A stretch of DNA of 64,000 nt from Lactuca virosa (lineage: Eukaryota > Streptophyta > Magnoliopsida > Asterales > Asteraceae): contig CAKMRJ010005634.1 in assembly GCA_928212115.1 (NCBI GenBank), positions 259,059,493 through 259,123,492 on the forward strand, given 5' to 3'. The position numbers and the translations under genes were made by a program. Positions 41,923-52,779 of the stretch are shown here, piece after piece. The notes under the pieces were generated by a model that was not told the origin of the DNA, did no database searches, and worked only from the letters and a program-made list of their open reading frames with translations. Every line of letters begins with the position of its first letter. The first letter of the stretch is position 1.

Positions 41923-42234
41923 GGTTTGAGCTAGCATAGACTCAGTCTTTCTAATCAGCATCACCAAGGTGTGTATGTCTCACTTCCTGAACTGCAGAAG
42001 ATCTTTAGCATCAACAAGATGAATAGCGCAATCGCTATCTCGAAACTTGATCACTGCAGTGGCACAAGGCTCTTCGACTGTGGTCTTGAACTTGTCACCA
42101 AATTCTGCAATAAGGTTGTTCTTCAAGTCAAAGTAGCCTGCGGAGAGGGCACCAAGATTAAGATGGAGATCGGAGATCTGTTTAGACTTCTGAAAGTTTT
42201 CTTTTTCAAGCTCGGAAACTCGAATATCGAGGTT
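41923..42234 (-). other. Element Y interior, 3' part
   Basis: No recognisable domain. The plus-strand ORF 41971-42300 has no support. The stretch may be the remains of the frame that begins at 42450. Confidence 0.5.
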
Positions 42235-42450
42235 TCAGATCAGAACGTCTTTCTCGATGATCTTCTGTTTAAGAGTAGTGATCTCCTCCTTGAGCTCTGA
42301 GATAGATGGGTCTGCTCCCCCTGAACTTCCTTCACTTGGTCCTTTTAGGGTCGGTTGAGTTGGTGTAGCAGTTGTGGCGGGTTGTTGGACTGGTGGTGCT
42401 TGTTCTTGGATAATTGCTCCCTGCCTCGGATCAAGTCGTCTTCTTTTCAC
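42235..42450 (-). pseudogene. Element Y coiled-coil fragment
   Basis: 71 codons with a basic start (MKRRRLDPRQG), a Pro/Gln/Thr-rich middle and a heptad-like end (ISELKEEITTLKQKIIEKDV). I do not recognise the family. It could be part of a gag-like or captured gene; it runs on without a stop-free continuation. Confidence 0.4.
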
Positions 42451-42591
42451 AAGAGGCGGGAGGTTTGTGTCAGTATCTGATCACTCATCAAATGGCATGA
42501 AGTTGGAATAGCAACTGGAAGGGGAGGAATCCTTGATGCTGTATCCATATCGGTTGAAAGGTGTCGGCCATCTGATCAAAAGTTGGAGACT

Positions 42592-42963
42592 TCACTTTGA
42601 GAACACCACTAACTCATTATGTCTAGGTTGCACAACATCATGTACAGTATTAAAGAAAGCATCGAGGTCTTCACTGCTTAACCTTATATTATTATTATCC
42701 ATAGTCCATAAGTTGATCTGTGAGACACTCAACAAGCTACATTTTAACTCAAGAGCGTATATGACATTCTTAAAATTCAGCACTCCATTTATAACTATTC
42801 CTTTTTGAGTGATCTTCCATCCATATCCTCCTGCGAAGGAAACATAGCCCCCATTAATAATCTGAATGACGTGCATTTGGGAGATGTCTCCTGTCGTGTG
42901 CCTGGAACAACCGTTGTCGACGTACCAAGGTCTGACGACATTCCTCCACAGTTGTCCCTGCAC
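42592..42963 (-). pseudogene. Element Y copia-type protease remnant
   Basis: 123 codons: RPWYVDNGCSRHTTGD is the copia protease site, with Asn in place of the Ser/Thr of Asp-Ser/Thr-Gly. VSFAGGYGWKITQKGIVI and NFKNVIYALELKCSLLSVSQ, typical of the protease-to-integrase stretch, follow. It stops before the integrase zinc finger and ends in unrelated residues. Catalysis is doubtful. Confidence 0.75.
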
Positions 42964-43026
42964 AATGAGCGAGATTATTTAGATTTGGGGACCCAGGTCA
43001 TTACACGCCTGGGTCCCAACAACTGA

Positions 43027-43200
43027 TAGGGTTTACGGCCGCACAAGGGATTACAACCGTACACACCAACCGTACACACCAACCGCACACTCCAACCGCA
43101 CACACCAACAACACACTCAACCGTACACTCCAAACGCACACACCAACCGCACACTCAACCGCACACCTTCAAAATTCCAACCGCACACCCAAAAATACTA
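43027..43200 (-). repeat. Short CCAACCGCACA-type tandem repeat in element Y
   Basis: About ten degenerate 11-14 bp units (CCAACCGCACAC, CCAACCGTACAC), between the primer site and the protease remnant. Confidence 0.85.
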
Positions 43201-43343
43201 GATTTTTTGAATGAATTTTGATTCCAAACTAGTAAAAACGATGATTAGAAGCAGTTTCTCAATCAAAAAGTATAAATGCACCTCAAAAGCCACAACTATC
43301 TTCAACCGCACACTCTTATGATTCTTCAAATTGACACTGAATT

Positions 43344-43357
43344 GGCTCTGATACCAA
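43344..43357 (-). other. Element Y primer-binding site
   Basis: The minus strand reads TTGGTATCAGAGCC next to the 5' LTR end. Confidence 0.9.
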
Positions 43358-43358
43358 T

Positions 43359-43834
43359 TGTAAGTCCCGATCTATAGATCCAAATCAGTAATCAATGAAT
43401 TGCAAACAATCAAACAGAGTGTAGAAGGAGAATAAAGCCAAGCATGCACACATATATAACGTACAAATGTCAGGTATACCTTGGGAAACACACACACATA
43501 CGTCACTTAATACTGACACAGACACCTATTATTTATAGCACACCCAGCAGCACACCAGTGTACAGCCACACACACGTGTGCGGCCGCACACAGGGTGTAC
43601 GGCCGCACACACATGTACGACCGCACACAGCCACACAAAAGTTACAACCACCATAAGAAACCCCAAAACCTACCAAGACCTATACAAGATGAATGCCTAG
43701 CTCAAACCACAAAATTGTGACCTAACAGTGTCCCCCTTGGTTTGAGCTAGCATGGACTCAGGTCTTCTTCGATCAGAAGCATGTCAGACTTATACAGATA
43801 GATGCCTAGCCCAAACCAACAAATTGTGACCTAA
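43359..43834 (-). repeat. Element Y right (5') LTR
   Basis: About 476 bp, from TGTAAGTCCCG at 43359. It contains a perfect 16-bp palindrome GTGTGCGGCCGCACAC at 43576-43591 and a near copy 20 bp on. The outer end is cut to CCTAA against CCTAACA in the left LTR. Confidence 0.78.
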
Positions 43835-44395
43835 AACTTTGCGACGCTTTCCCTTAGCACAAGCTTCGTAAAACTTTATCTTTCCAGTAGCCTCTCCACC
43901 ATGTAGTCCTTCTTTACTTATAATTGACATGCCCTTCTCACTCATGTTCCCCAACCTACGATTCTACAACCCCATCTCGTCATCACCTTCATTCAAGGAT
44001 TGGGAGATAGCCACCGTTCCCATAGCCTTACTACCTTCTATGATGTAAATCCCTCCACGAGTCATCTTCTCTTTCATTATAACAAGAGAACCTTTAGTCA
44101 CTTTGACCCAATGACCTTCACCAACATACATCATCCCATTCTTAGCCAATGTGACAAAAGAAATTAGATTCGTCAGATGTTCTGGAACGTACCAACAATC
44201 TAACTTCCTGACCATGCCATCTTGCATCTTGATTTGCACCATGCCACTTCCTTTGATAGTGCTCACCCAATCATCACCAATCTTGATTGTGTCATCCCAC
44301 TTTTTGAAGAAGTCGAACCAGTCACGATTATACATCATATGATAGGATGCCTTAGAATCCAGGACCCAAGCATCAACAGAACTTGATGTACATAT
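43835..44395 (-). pseudogene. pol: Copia-4 protease end and pre-integrase domain
   Basis: Minus strand: SSVDAWVLDSKASYHM (protease motif Asp-Ser-Lys where Gly is expected), MYNRDWFDFFKKWDDTIKIG, VQIKMQDGMVRKLDCWYVPE, LTNLISFVTLAKNGM. After a stop at 43964 comes NRRLGNMSEKGMSII-like pre-integrase and CAKGKRRKVKFGNS, where element Y entered. It is cut at 44395 by Copia-6. Confidence 0.85.
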
Positions 44396-45185
44396 TGTTG
44401 GATTAGGTGTCTAAGCCTATAACTATAATTGGTATGTACGTAAACCGATAGTAGCATGGTCCTTTTGGGTTGCCTTCACCGTAGCAACTTGACTGGATGA
44501 ATTATGAGAAAAGAGGTTAATTGTGATTTATTAATATATTATATTAATAATATATTAATTGAGAAATCATATTATTTAATTAGTATTGATTAAGAATTAA
44601 TTTGGAATTAATTTTGTGATCAAAAGAGACTAATTAAATTAAGGGGACTGATATTGTAATCAACTGTTAATTGCAAGATGGGTTATAGACTCCCAATAGA
44701 AGTGATGGGCGAATTCTATGGAAGCTCGCAGAAGAATTCGTCCATATGGGGCCTTCTGGAAGGGTCTACTGGACTGCTTAAGGATTAAGCAGTTGGATTA
44801 GGGTTTTGACTGAAACCTTAGCAACTCAGCTATATAAAGAACCCCTATGACTCCAAATTTCGGCCACTTGATTCCAAGGAGAACCCTAGCCGATTTTTAG
44901 TACCTTCCAACTTCACTCATATTCTTCCAACTTGCTTTTGGTGTTTGTGACTTATTAGAGGTATTGCATTTGAGGTACTAAGCTCTTGAAGGCCAAGGAT
45001 TGCTAGCTACTACAAATGGTATTCATATAATCTTTGTTTTACGTTATAGATCTAGAAAATTCTATGCTAGTTAGGGTTCATGCTTTGGATATTTAATGTT
45101 GCATGATAACTTGAGAAAAACCTAGATCCGAGGAATTAGGGTTGCATGTGCACCATCGGATTAATGTAATGCTCAAAACCCATCA
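44396..45185 (+). repeat. Copia-6 5' LTR
   Basis: 790 bp, TGTTGGATTAGG to AACCCATCA, with a TATATAAAG box near 44832. Related to but distinct from the Copia-2 LTR. Confidence 0.94.
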
Positions 45186-45186
45186 G

Positions 45187-45199
45187 TGTTATCAGAGCC
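45187..45199 (+). other. Copia-6 primer-binding site
   Basis: TGTTATCAGAGCC, with one mismatch to the initiator-Met complement. Confidence 0.9.
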
Positions 45200-45817
45200 T
45201 AGGCTGTTTTTTCTGTTATTTGATGCATTGGTTATTTGTTTAAAGCTGGAAATTGTCAAAATCTGCAATCTCTCTGATGAACTCGACGAGTCCATAGTAG
45301 TACTCGACGAGTTGGTGCTACTCGACGAGTCAATTGCCTGACTCAGCGAGTCGGCTCATCTGTTGGTAGATTTTTCGCAATTTTGATTAGAATTGGATTA
45401 GGATCGTTACCATAAACTGTTTTGAATGGTAAAATTCGATTTTTATGATAAGGTAATGATTATCCTCATCCAATTGAAAGATAATTGTCAATTTAAGATA
45501 ATTACTTGATTATATGATTATTTGTAGAATTGATTTGAACTATCTTGCCATATAAATAAAGATTAGGTAAAATTTTGTGATAAAGATTAATTATATGATT
45601 ATCTAATTGTTTTCAAATTTGATCTAAAAGGTTTTGAAAAAGTTTCAAAATTTGGCCTCGGGTTTTGGAATTTAAACTATTAATTAAAAGTTCTAAATTT
45701 GAAATATTTAAATTCTAAACCCTAGAGTTTTAAAAGTTAAAATTCAACCCTTATACTATTATAATCTTAAAGGATTAATAATTATATATATAAGATGAGT
45801 CAGTCTTACCGTTAGTA
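45200..45817 (+). other. Copia-6 upper leader with palindromes
   Basis: ACTCG-N-CGAGT copies at 45281-45291, 45302-45312 and 45320-45330, and a variant at 45341-45351. Then comes an AT-rich stretch with a decayed hairpin D near 45645-45668. It breaks off at GTTAGTA, where Copia-7 entered, and resumes at 53752. Confidence 0.85.
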
Positions 45818-46602
45818 TGTTGGGTTTGAGCAATAAGAACTTTCCTATGTGCACATGCAAATCCTAATGCTTGGATCTAGGTTTCTCTATTGAACATGCA
45901 ATTTATCCAAGTCTTGCAAACCCTAGATCTAGTGTATACAATTCAGATTTTACATAAGAAACTCAGATCTAGATGATTACCTCTTGTAGCTTGCTTGATT
46001 CTTCTTGTCTTGGAGCGTAGAGTCACAATTGTCACTCCTCTAATGGCTTACAAACACCAACTAGCAAGAGGATGATTTGGAGAGAGGAGAGAGGTATAGA
46101 AATCGGCCCTAGGGTTCCAAGGAAGCAAGTGTAGCCGATTTCTACAACCCAAGGGATCTATTTATACTATGAGCTTCTAGGGTTTCAGCCAAAAACCCTA
46201 ATGGACAACTTAATCACCAAGCAACCCATGGAACCTTCTGGAGTAAGGCCTTGGACGAAATCTTGATGGGATCCTTCCCACAATTTCGTCCACCCCTTAT
46301 CCATGAGGGTCTCCTAGCCCAAAAATACAACTATCATACATTTGACAGTTTAAGCCCCTTTATTCAATTAATCTCTTTTAGTCACCAAATTAATTCCTAA
46401 TTAATCTATGACTAATATTAATTAAATAATAGAATTATTCCTTTAATATATTATTCTAATAATATATTAATATAATATTATCTACTCTCTCTTCATAAAT
46501 CACCGTGTCAAGTTGCTATGGTGAAGGCAACCCAAAAGGACCATGCACAACCGGGTCAAGTACTTACCAAATATAATTACGGACTTAGACACTAATCCAA
46601 CA
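45818..46602 (-). repeat. Copia-7 3' LTR
   Basis: Minus strand TGTTGGATTAGTG (at 46602) to CTCAAACCCAACA (at 45818). The purine tract AAGTGGGAGAC lies at 46603-46613. Confidence 0.95.
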
Positions 46603-46613
46603 GTCTCCCACTT
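46603..46613 (-). other. Copia-7 polypurine tract
   Basis: The minus strand reads TAAGTGGGAGAC next to the 3' LTR. Confidence 0.92.
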
Positions 46614-47472
46614 AGATAAGTCTAGTAGCTACAAATGCAAGCACAATCCGATTAGCAATCGTAGCTCTCAAAGACGCTGTCAAACTCTGATCTTACCAGT
46701 AACCTGTCCTTTAGATAAGGGATAGTATGATCCTCTGTTCTAGATATCATGTGGACAATCACATGGAACATAGTCATACTTATTGTCCAATAGTTAGTTT
46801 CTCGATCTCAGATTCATTTGACATAGAACTTAATTGAACACATCAATTCAGTCCTGACCGGTCCTGGCACATAAGTCAAATCAAATCATCGAGGGGCCCT
46901 GATATCGCTTTTACCCTCTTAGGATAAAAGGAACAGATAAAATTCGACTTATATGCATTTACTATCCACTAATCAAATCATACACAACAATGTGTTTTAT
47001 AACATTAAGTTAGTGATGCGTTTACGCATTATCAATGCACAACCAATTAGCAAACAATAAACCATATATCTAGGTATTAAGACCATATGATATTACCGTC
47101 TTGTGATCACTCATGATGAATTCCATGAAGCGATTCCAGCAAGCGTAGGTTTATTCCAATGCTCAAATCAAATTCATAAGCACTCATGAACGTTGTAGCA
47201 AACCTTTGCTATGTCTAATACATTTTAGACATTCTACACACCAATTCATGACAGCCTTCATTCATATCTACTTCCAACATATGAACGATTGTGGACCGTT
47301 CAAATAATTCGATTATTATCAAATAATTCAATTATCCATGAAGTCAAAACATGCAAAATGAAACAATAGGTAAATGATTAACATAAGACAGTAACATTAC
47401 TAATAAATAATACTCTTTTATTTAGTCATCGAATGTTAATTACAATTTATCTATTACACGTTTCTAAAATAT
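46614..47472 (-). other. Copia-7 3' untranslated region
   Basis: 860 bp, non-coding, colinear with the other copia 3' regions. Confidence 0.82.
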
Positions 47473-48720
47473 CTAATCTAAACTAATATCGTCCTTCAGC
47501 CTGATGCTCCTAGCGTGCTGCAAGTGCTTAACCCTGCTCAGTCCCTTCGTAAGCGGATCTGCTGGGTTATCCTCCGACGATACCCTCTTTACTACGACGA
47601 GTCCTTCTTCCACCCGATGTCGAATAAAGTGATATTTTCTGTCGATATGTCGAGATCTACCGTGATCTCTTGGTTCCTTGGTCAAGGGAACCGCTCCTTC
47701 ATTATCACAGAAAATATCCATGGGCTCCTTTATGGCTGGCATAACTCCAAGGTCTCCAATGAATTTCTTCAACAATTTTGCCTCCTTTGACGCTTCGCTT
47801 GCCGCTACATACTCTGATTCGTACGTTGAATCAGCTACGGTCTCCTGTTTGGAACTTTTCCAAGTTACTGCTCCTCCATTAATGGTAAAGACCCAGCTCG
47901 ACTGCGAACGGTATTTGTCCCCATCGGTCTGAAAATTGGCGTCACTGTACCCTCGCACCTTTAAGTCATCACTCCCACCGAAGACTAGAAACCATTCCTT
48001 GGTCCTCCGAAGGTACTTAAGAATATTCTTGACTGCGATCCAATGCACTCTGCCAGGGTTCCCTTGATATCTGCTGACCATGCTCAAAGCGAAGGCCACA
48101 TCAGGGCGAGTACAAGTCATAGCATACATGATCGAGCCGACAGCGGAAGCGTAAGGTACTCGACTCATCTCTGCTATCTCGACTTCAGTACTCGGACTTT
48201 GAGTCTTACTCAACTTGGCATTACGTTGGACTGGTAACTCCCCTTTCTTTGAATTCTCCATACTAAAACGTTTTAGTACCTTGTCCAAGTAAGTATTCTG
48301 ACTAAGTCCTATTAGTCTCTTACTTCTATTTCTCACTATCCTTATTCCCAAAATATAGGAAGCCTCTCCGAGGTCCTTCATAGCGAAGCACTTCCCGAGC
48401 CAGGACTTAACCTCCTGCAGTGTCGGGATGTCGTTTCCTATGAGTAGTATGTCGTCGACATACAAAACGAGGAAGCTTACTACACTCCCACTGGCTTTGA
48501 CATATACACATGATGCATCTTCGCTTCGCAGAAAACCAAACTCTTTGACCTTCTCATCAAAACAAAGATTCCATCTGCGAGACACTTGCTTAAGTCCATA
48601 AATGGACTTCTCAAGCTTACACACTCTATTGGGATGCTTCACATTGACAAAACCCTCCGGTTGAGCCATGTAAACATCCTCAGCCAACTTCCCATTAAGG
48701 AAAGCGGTTTTGACATCCAT
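47473..48720 (-). pseudogene. pol: Copia-7 RT and RNase H (415 open codons)
   Basis: MDVKTAFLNGKLAEDVYM, YGLKQVSRRWNLCFDEKVK, active site LVLYVDDILLIGNDIP, GKCFAMKDLGEASYILGIR, SRVPYASAVGSIMYAMTC, then RNase H with GYSDANFQTD, KQETVADSTYESEYVAASE, IFCDNEGAVPLTKE, RHIDRKYHFIRHR and the end SIRLKDDISLD. It is preceded in the same frame by TAA (48721-48723, sisters CAA) and then by the rest of RT, so one stop separates it from 48972. Confidence 0.92.
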
Positions 48721-49673
48721 TTACCATATTTCATAGTCATGAAATGCAGCAATGGCCAGCATCACCGTGATAGACTTTATCTTCACAGCTGGTGAGAAGG
48801 TTTCGTCGTAGTCAACTCCAGGAGTTTGAGTGAAACCCTTCGCAACCAATCGCGCCTTATAAGTGTGCACATTCCCATCCACGTCATTCTTCTTCTTGAA
48901 TATCCACTTGCACCCGACCGTCTTACGACCTGGTACATTATCAACCAACTTCCAAACTTGGTTGTCATACATTCACTTACGACCTGGTACATTATCAACC
49001 AAATTCCAAACTTGGTTGTCATACATGGACTCCTTTCCATTTTGCAGACTCCCGGGCCTGCCATGGCTTCCTTATAGCTATTAGGTTCGTCCAGATTCAC
49101 TAATGTACTATCACTAATGAATGTATCCCCTTCCGTGGTAATATGAAAACCATAAAACTGGGGTGGAACACTAACCCTTTCGGAACGTCTAAGAGGTAAG
49201 GACTCGTCAATTGGTTCAACCGGAGTTTCCTCCTCGGGTTGAGCGCCAGTGTTAGAGGTTCCTTTATCGCTCGACTCTTGAAGCTCTTCAAGATCGATTT
49301 TTCTCCCACTGTCTCCTTGGCCTATGAGTTCTCGCTTTCGGAAAACCCCTATCCTCGCAACGAAGACAACATTGTCACTCGGTCTGTAGAAGAGATATCC
49401 AAAGGATTTCTGTGGGTAGCCGATGAAAATACATCGCTAACTACGAGGTTCGAGCTTGTCGTGAGTCTCTCGTCTTACGAAAGCCTCGCAACCCTAAACC
49501 TTGATATGTGCTAACGAGGGAGCCTTCCCTGTCCACATTTCGTGAGGTGTTTTGGCAACCTTCTTCATAGGGACTAAGTTAAGGATATGGGCGGCAGTCT
49601 CTAAGGCATACCCCCAGAATGAGATAGGTAGTGAAGCATGACTCATCATGGAACGAACCATGTCTAGCAAGGT
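48721..49673 (-). pseudogene. pol: Copia-7 integrase C-terminus, linker and RT start (broken)
   Basis: From the right: integrase C-terminal pieces (GCEAFVRRE-like, 49300-49560), a linker with SLPLRRSERVSVPPQFYGF, EAMAGPG, then a 54-bp in-frame tandem duplication giving the DNQVWNLVDNVPG block twice, VGCKWIFKKKNDVDGNVHTY, FTQTPGVDYDETF and IAAFHDYEIW-stop. About 30 bp of the usual KWKEAMDSEIQS stretch is missing near 49045. Several frameshifts occur. Confidence 0.85.
48923..49026 (-). repeat. 54-bp in-frame tandem duplication in Copia-7 RT
   Basis: The copies start at 48923 and 48977, offset exactly 54 bp (18 codons), with one or two differences. It repeats the YDNQVWNLVDNVPGR part of RT. It is absent from Copia-2, -5 and -8. 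Confidence 0.93.
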
Positions 49674-50522
49674 TCAATTACGCCTCTCAGCTATACCTCT
49701 CAACTGTGGTGTCCTGGGTGGCGTCAATTGCGAAACTATTCCGTATTCCTTGAGGTAGTCGTGGAATTCAAGACTCAGGTACTCTCCACCTCGATCAGAT
49801 CGAAGCATCTTGATTTTCCTGCCCAACTGATTCTCCACTTCTTGTTTAAACTCTTTGAACTTTTCAAAGGTTTCTGACATGTGCTTGATTAAGTAGATAT
49901 ACCCATATATACTATAATCGTCAGTGAAAGTCATATAGAAGCGATTCACATCCCTTGTGGTGGATCTAAAGGGTCCACACACATTTGTATGTCTAAGATC
50001 CAATAAACCCTCACCCCTCGCAGAAGTGCCAGTGAAGGGTGACTTGGTCATCTTTCCAAGTAAACAAGACTCGCACACGTCATCGTCCCTAAGGTCAAAT
50101 GACTCCAACACTCCATCCTTTTGGAGTTGGGCTATGCGTTTCTTGTTGACATGTCCAAGACGATAATGGCACAAGAATGCTTTATCCATACTATTAGAAG
50201 AACCCACACACAACACATCATTTCCTAAGTTATCTACAACCATCACAGTTTCATATATTCCATTACAAGGCAATGCTTCAAAATATAAAACATTATTAAG
50301 ATAAGCATAAATAGAACCTTTTTCATTATCAAATGAATATCTAAAACCTTGTCTATATAAACCATGAAATGAAATGATGTTTCTAGCCATATCTGGCGAA
50401 TAGCAACAATTGTTTAAATCCAAATCTAATCCATTACTAAGCACTAAGGAGTATACTCTAATCTTGGTGACAGGCGACGTTCTTCTGTTTCCCATGATCA
50501 GATTCATCCTTCCATGCTCCAC
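49674..50522 (-). pseudogene. pol: Copia-7 protease end and integrase core (282 open codons)
   Basis: MEHGRMNLIMGNRRTSPVTK, FLCHYRLGHVNKKRIAQL...CESCLLGKM (zinc finger; Copia-8 has LWHCRLGH), GLLDLRHTNVCGPF (Asp of HTDVCGPF is Asn, so the first catalytic Asp is lost), MLRSDRGGEYLSLEFHDYL (second Asp), GIAERRN (Glu), then TGA where sisters have CGA. Upstream it is separated only by a TAG from gag-protease. Confidence 0.9.
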
Positions 50523-50543
50523 ATCCCTATTTCTTCTTAGTCC

Positions 50544-51545
50544 CTACAAATCAGAACATATGTGAAAACCACATCCTGTATCAAGAACCCAAGAAGTAGC
50601 ATGTGATAAACCATTATATTTAATTGTGTAAATACCTGCAAAAGATGGCTTGATCTTCCCATCCTTGACGGCCTGCAGATATTCTGGGCAGCTTCTCTTC
50701 CAATGCCCTATCTTGTGGAAGTACTGGCACTCTGCCTCCTTAGGGTTAGAGTTGGGTTTAGCAGAACCAACTTTGGTGCCACTAGAAGAGGTGCCATCTT
50801 GGGACTTTCCCTTGTGGTGGCCCCCAGAGGGAGCCTTCCTCTTCTTACCCTTTCCTTTCCCTATTGCCAAGACAGGGGCAGCAGCGGGAGTTGGAGTTGA
50901 TGCAACAGATTTGTCTTTGAGGTAGCTCTCAGCAGTCCTCAACAAGCCCTGAAGCTTGCTCAAAGAGACATCTTCCTTATTCATGTGGTAGGTCATGCAG
51001 AACTGGCTATAGTAGGAAGGCAATGAGTGAAGGATGACGTCAATTGCCAGCTCTTCATCGAAGTTCACATTCAACTTCAGCAGGCGATCGACAAATCTCT
51101 GCATCTTTTGCAGATGAGCGGTAAGGGACTCTCCATTACCCATTTTGGTAGTGATCATCGAAGTGATGTTCTCATACCTTTCTTGCCTAGCGCTCTGGTG
51201 GTAGCGTTCCAGCAGATCCTGATGCATCTCATAGGGGTATTTGTCCTCATAGGACTTTTGGAGTTCTGCAGTCATAGTCGCTAGCATGATGCAATGGACT
51301 TTCGTCGTATCACGCTCGTGGGCCTCATAGGTCGCGATCTCTTCAGCGGTAGCAGTGTCGATGTCAATCTCCTTTAGCTTCTCATCGAGGATATATTCTT
51401 TGTCCTCGTAGGGAGTGACCATACGAATGTTGCGGATCCAATTACTGAAATTGGTCCCATCAAAGATCACTTTCCCACACAAGTTCCTAAGTGAGAACGA
51501 ACCAGAGGAGTTTGAACCAAAAGCGTTGTTGTTTGTGTTCGACAT
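50544..51545 (-). CDS. gag: Copia-7 gag and protease, open to a nonsense codon
   Basis: I chose ATG at 51545 (MSNTNNNAFGSNSSGSF), the position matching MSSNN in Copia-8; an upstream in-frame ATG at 51599 lies in the leader. The capsid region has LRNLCGKVIFDGTNFSNWIR, SYEDKYPYEMHQDLLERYHQ, MQRFVDRLLKLNVNF and LHSLPSYYSQF. A Lys-rich tail follows, then the zinc knuckle CQYFHKIGHWKRSC (second Cys is Phe) and the protease site SWVLDTGCGFHICSDL. TAG at 50544-50546 replaces the CAG of sister elements. Gag would build the particle; whether it can with the damaged knuckle is doubtful. Confidence 0.85.
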   Translation of the reverse strand: MSNTNNNAFGSNSSGSFSLRNLCGKVIFDGTNFSNWIRNIRMVTPYEDKEYILDEKLKEIDIDTATAEEIATYEAHERDTTKVHCIMLATMTAELQKSYEDKYPYEMHQDLLERYHQSARQERYENITSMITTKMGNGESLTAHLQKMQRFVDRLLKLNVNFDEELAIDVILHSLPSYYSQFCMTYHMNKEDVSLSKLQGLLRTAESYLKDKSVASTPTPAAAPVLAIGKGKGKKRKAPSGGHHKGKSQDGTSSSGTKVGSAKPNSNPKEAECQYFHKIGHWKRSCPEYLQAVKDGKIKPSFAGIYTIKYNGLSHATSWVLDTGCGFHICSDL

Positions 51546-52779
51546 CTGAAAAGGAAAAAGAACAAAGTTGATTAGAAACGAGTTTCCCCAATTAATCACC
51601 CAAATGAGAAATTAGGGCTAGGAACCAACAACATTATTCACAAATTAGAAAAGGGATGTTGTAATCTAACAAGCAAATAATTTGAAGGCAAGTGAACGTC
51701 GATTCACTAATTCTCCACCATGAAAAACGAAAAAGAGATTAGGTTTTAAATGTATTCAAAAGCTCCTAGATACTTTGAGATTCATTGAACTTTTCAATGG
51801 CATGTTTAAATCTCGATATGCCCCTCTAGTTTGTGACTGGGATGCCGAGGATCACAAAGCGGGTGTGAATAACCATGCAAATGTACATGGTGCCCTCATT
51901 GTTACAGTCACCTATTCGATGTGCCGGTTAACCACAGACGCTCCATCGAACTATGACAAACAATGAGTCACCCTTTGCCACCTTTGCTTAGAACCCAATT
52001 AATGTTCCGGTTAACCACACACGCTCCATTAACGTTTTAGTAAGGGTACAAAGTGTAATTTCATGGAATTGCATCAAATTCACTTTTGCCTAAAGTAACT
52101 AAGATTGGGAATTTTGTAAAAACATTTAGTTACTTTATATAGATTCATTATACTTTTAAATGAGGAAATTTTGCCCTATCCTACCCGTTCGGCTAACGAC
52201 CCTCCACCAATCAAGGAAGCGGTGGGTGAGAATGGACACCCATTAAACGACCATTTTATAGGCCATAACCTTATACCCCCCTTATAGATCGACTTCGTGA
52301 ATGAGGCCTACTAACGGTAAGACTAGCATTTAAGTTATACATATATATAATCTTATAATATAATAAGTATAAGGTTGAATTTTAAAACTTGTAAAATTCT
52401 AAGGTTTGAAATTTAAATAGTTCAAATAAAAACTTTTAATCACAAAACTTAAATTTCAAAACTTGAGGACAAGTTTTGAACTTTTCAAAACACAAAGGAT
52501 CAAATAACAAATAATATAAATTAACCAATTAATTTAATGATTATCTAGATTTGACCTAGTCCATATTACTTGCAAGATAATTGAACAATTAATTCAAATA
52601 ATCAATTATTATCAAATAAGGAAATTATTATTTAAACAAATGGTAATTATCTTTTGTTTTGTTGAGGATATTGTCAAAAGGATGATAAAATTCGGATTTT
52701 ATTGAACCAAAACGATTTAGGTAAGTATCCTTAAGCAAAACAGCAAGAAATCCCGAAAATCTCTCTGTCTGAAAGCAAA
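51546..52779 (-). other. Copia-7 structured leader
   Basis: Non-coding. Hairpin A: ATTATTTGCTTGTTAG pairs with CTAATTTGTGAATAAT around the loop ATTACAACATCCCTTTT (minus strand, about 51636-51684). Hairpin B is at 51829-51859, hairpin C near 51780-51802, and two GGTTAACC repeats lie near 51927 and 52010. The conserved block extends to about 52325, and hairpin D CAAAACTTG/CAAGTTTTG is at 52457-52478. Confidence 0.8.

Larger units (their letters stand above)
41405..43834 (-). mobile_element. Element Y: short non-autonomous LTR element
   Basis: 2.4 kb in all, with two similar ends (41412-41911 and 43359-43834) and an initiator-Met primer site on the minus strand. The interior is only ~1.4 kb, with a protease remnant and a coiled-coil piece but no integrase or RT. 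AACTT occurs at 41400-41404 and 43835-43839 and fits the Copia-4 frame as TSD. The left end then carries seven extra bases before TGTAAG, and the right end lacks the final CA, so exact ends are uncertain. Confidence 0.78.
17808..44395 (-). mobile_element. Copia-4: old minus-strand copia element in five pieces
   Basis: Its pieces read in order on the minus strand: protease/pre-integrase (43835-44395), integrase and linker (40513-41399), linker and RT (28945-30341), RNase H (18684-19024) and the 3' LTR (17808-18670). Gaps are Gypsy-2, the solo LTR with Copia-5, and element Y; Copia-6 cuts it on the right. The joins are consistent at codon level, for example TVAMS|TPESEYM across Gypsy-2 after removing one AGACA. 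CAATT at 17803-17807 is the expected left TSD. Its gag and 5' LTR are off-window. Confidence 0.88.
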
